From: an uncultured Lachnospiraceae bacterium
Lineage (GTDB): Bacteria; Bacillota; Clostridia; Lachnospirales; Lachnospiraceae
Direction: 5' to 3'
Assembly (NCBI GenBank): GCA_949935685.1
Contig: CATLGN010000012.1
Span: 1-15,248, forward strand
Length of the DNA stretch: 15,248 nucleotides
The translations under genes and the position numbers were made by a program. Shown in pieces: positions 13,635 through 15,248 of the stretch. The notes beneath the pieces were generated by a model. That model made no database searches and was not told where the DNA came from. It saw only the letters and a program-made list of their open reading frames with translations. Each line of letters opens with the position of its first letter. The stretch's first letter is position 1.

Positions 13635-14201
13635 TCAATATCTTCCCGCGTAAACCTTTTTTGCTTCGGCCGTCCATTTTCGGACAAATTTCGTCTTTGC
13701 ATTGGTATATGCATCCCGGTTATGCGCAAACTGTTTCCATAATTGCAGTTTCATCGTTTCATATTCCCCGGCTATTTGTGGATGTTCATTTAAATAGTCT
13801 CTGAAATACAATTCATCGTTGTCCCCGGCATAGCGGAGATGTACATGAAACACTTTGTCGGTAAATCCGTTTTTTGTATATCCACGGTTAAACGATATTC
13901 TGCCCGCTTCTGTTGCCATCCGAATCAATCCGCTCTTTTCTATTGCCTTTGCAGTATCCTCAAGGTCCGAATCCCCTGACACTTCAACCAGCACGTCGAC
14001 AATATCCTTTGCCCATATTTGGGATATGGCCGTACTCCCAATATGGCTGATCCGCTCAACCGGGCATTCATACAATCTGCTTTTTAACAGCGTTTCGATT
14101 TCGTTATAGTACAGAGCCCAACAATCCTTATGCGCAACAAGGAATATGGGAAACCGTTCCCATAATTCTCTCAAAGACATTTCCGACAATTCCTTTTCCA
14201 T
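13635..14201 (-). CDS. GrpB-family (UPF0157) nucleotidyltransferase-like protein
   Basis: 188 residues from ATG 14201, chosen for AGGGGGAG at good distance; the frame is open to 14288 without a better start. HIGSTAIS (residues 53-60) followed by AKDIVDVLVEV (64-74) is the GrpB signature of the minimal nucleotidyltransferase fold; D66 and D69 would bind metal. FHVHL in the middle and NEHPQIAGEYETMKLQLWKQ near the C-terminus are also typical. The substrate is unknown for most members. The usual alanine/valine-proline-glycine stretch after GSTA is replaced by ISQIW. It is not part of the phage modules and may be host or cargo DNA. No promoter was recognised. Confidence 0.9.
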   Translation of the reverse strand: MEKELSEMSLRELWERFPIFLVAHKDCWALYYNEIETLLKSRLYECPVERISHIGSTAISQIWAKDIVDVLVEVSGDSDLEDTAKAIEKSGLIRMATEAGRISFNRGYTKNGFTDKVFHVHLRYAGDNDELYFRDYLNEHPQIAGEYETMKLQLWKQFAHNRDAYTNAKTKFVRKWTAEAKKVYAGRY

Positions 14202-14292
14202 TGTATCTCCCCCTGTAAATTGCGGTTTTCCGACGGCTGCCCTCCGGTCTTTCCAAAAGAGGGCGGCGCTATGGACACACCCGTTCACTTAT

Positions 14293-14975
14293 TTACCTGC
14301 TGATCATACTTTTCTGGTATGCTTTCATCGCCAACCCGGTAAATTCATGCTCCAGTGCGATGCCGATATGTTTCATTATCTGTTGCTCCGTAACGCCCGG
14401 ACAGGTGATATTGATGTCGCCAAAACGAATTATCGGCTGTATACTGTTATTATTCGTGACAACAGTTGGATTGGTGATCTGCTTCGCTATATTTTCCATC
14501 TGCCTGCTGTGCTGTGCCATCGCATTGGCAGCAAGCAAATCCGTCCCTCCCATATTCTTCAGATAGGCTTCGAAACTCTTCTGCACCTGTATCCCGGGTG
14601 ACTTTCCGGGAGCGGGGTGTATACGTCCCCTTTGGGCGTGATCACAGTCCCTTCCCGGTAAGGGTTCCCGCTTTTGTCTTTGAGGATTGTATTATTCCCG
14701 TCAATGACAATGCTCTGGCCGTTTCGCAGTTTCTCCACATCCGCAAGCAGTTTCCCGTGCCCGCCGTCTGCGGTGACGCGGCCATGCTTCTTTAGCTACC
14801 CGGTCTGTTTGTGGTTGAGGATGATGTCGCCCCTTTTCAGCCGCACGGTATGTGCGCCGCCGGGGATTTCATAGAGCATGCCGTCACGGATGAGCATTTC
14901 GTTCCCCAGTTCATTCACAAGGGAGGTCTGGCTCTTTGTGACAGTATTCCTTCCGCCGGCAGAACATCTTCAAAT
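14293..14975 (-). pseudogene. C-terminal fragment of a second phage tape-measure-type protein, disrupted
   Basis: On the minus strand from about 14970 one frame reads GGRNTVTKSQTSLVNELGNE, then IPGGAHTVRLKRGDIILNHK, a combination frequent near the C-terminus of siphovirus-type tape measures. An in-frame TAG at 14796-14798 interrupts it (before LKKHGRVTADGGHGKLL). A frame change near 14598-14612 leads into the last 97 codons (QKSFEAYLKNMGG to ITCPGVTEQQIMKHIG), ending at 14293. Upstream of about 14975 the frame is closed, so the N-terminal bulk is gone. It is unrelated to the intact tape measure at 5146-7383 and is debris of another phage. Confidence 0.75.
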
Positions 14976-15138
14976 CTTTCGATATATTTTCCTGTTCAAT
15001 GTTGATATTGTACTTTAATTTGATTATATTTTGTAATGTTACCTGGGAATCAGAGGAACCCGTCCACTCGTTTTCCTGCTTATTTTTTTGATTCTCTAAT
15101 ACACATTCCGTATCCAGTACATTATCCATGTCTGACAT
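14911..15138 (-). CDS. Uncertain small ORF in AT-rich DNA, fused into the tape-measure remnant region
   Basis: 75 residues, MSDMDNVLDTECVLENQKNK onward; polar and asparagine/glutamate-rich, with no family recognised. There is no good ribosome site before the ATG, and the frame also stays open upstream to about 15240. Its last 20 or so codons read the tape-measure remnant out of frame, so the real gene, if any, was cut near 14975. It could be the stump of a gene broken by recombination, or not coding. Confidence 0.2.
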   Translation of the reverse strand: MSDMDNVLDTECVLENQKNKQENEWTGSSDSQVTLQNIIKLKYNINIEQENISKDLKMFCRRKEYCHKEPDLPCE

Positions 15139-15186
15139 TCGACTTTTTTTATAGGATTCATCGGCTTTATAAATTTGTTTTGTTTG

Positions 15187-15202
15187 CGGACAAGGATGTC
15201 CG
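15187..15202. other. CGGACA-TGTCCG hairpin
   Basis: A perfect 6-bp inverted repeat with an AGGA loop, adjacent to the edge terminator. It contains the same hexamer as the 10584-10607 repeats, in palindromic form. A functional link is unproven. Confidence 0.4.
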
Positions 15203-15207
15203 GAAAA

Positions 15208-15244
15208 GACCGACCTGCGCCCGGATGGCGCATAGAGGTCGGTT
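15208..15244 (-). terminator. Intrinsic terminator of a gene beyond the right edge
   Basis: ACCGACCT (15209-15216) pairs with AGGTCGGT (15236-15243), and GCGCC with GGCGC inside. On the minus strand the hairpin is followed by CTTTTCC. It probably ends a leftward gene lying right of the window. Confidence 0.65.
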
Positions 15245-15248
15245 GCAC

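Overview
The window looks like a domesticated contractile-tail prophage in a Firmicutes genome, most likely Clostridia/Lachnospiraceae. The reasons are the set of PBSX (xkd)-type tail families in their usual order, strong GGAGG-type ribosome binding sites, GC near 50 percent, sigma-A-like promoters, and an adjacent XRE repressor/ImmA-type protease pair typical of Clostridia prophages. No species can be named from the sequence.

Layout. Positions 1-10495 (minus strand) form one tightly packed tail operon, read right to left: tail terminator (DUF6838-like), a 68-residue pre-sheath protein, sheath, tube, assembly chaperone with a -1 frameshift extension, tape measure, LysM protein, XkdQ hub, DUF2577, DUF2634, baseplate J, DUF2313 and a tail fibre that runs off the left edge. 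Only 126 bp separate the tail terminator from the upstream sigma-like late regulator (10622-10951, minus). Those 126 bp hold three CGGACA repeats exactly 9 bp apart and an intrinsic-terminator hairpin. The terminase, portal, protease and capsid genes expected between such a regulator and the tail genes are absent. This fits an R-type tailocin (phage-tail-like bacteriocin) or a headless prophage remnant.

Positions 11003-11112 carry a plus-strand tRNA-Ala(CGC) with its own promoter. Positions 11141-12874 are a compact lysogeny switch: a DUF2800 nuclease remnant shortened at both ends (minus), an intergenic region with four 13-bp operators over two divergent sigma-A promoters, an XRE repressor and an ImmA/IrrE-type protein (both plus). 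The probable logic is that the repressor sits on the operators, an ImmA-type protease relieves it, the leftward promoter reads through the DUF2800 remnant to the late regulator, and the regulator turns on the tail operon through the CGGACA repeats. Every regulatory step is inference.

Positions 12889-15248 are an accessory flank: a small DUF6809-like gene, a 455-bp gene-free stretch dense in hairpins, inverted repeats and promoters (a candidate structured RNA or small mobile element), a GrpB-family gene, a broken C-terminus of a different phage tape-measure protein, an uncertain small ORF in AT-rich DNA, and a terminator hairpin at the right edge.
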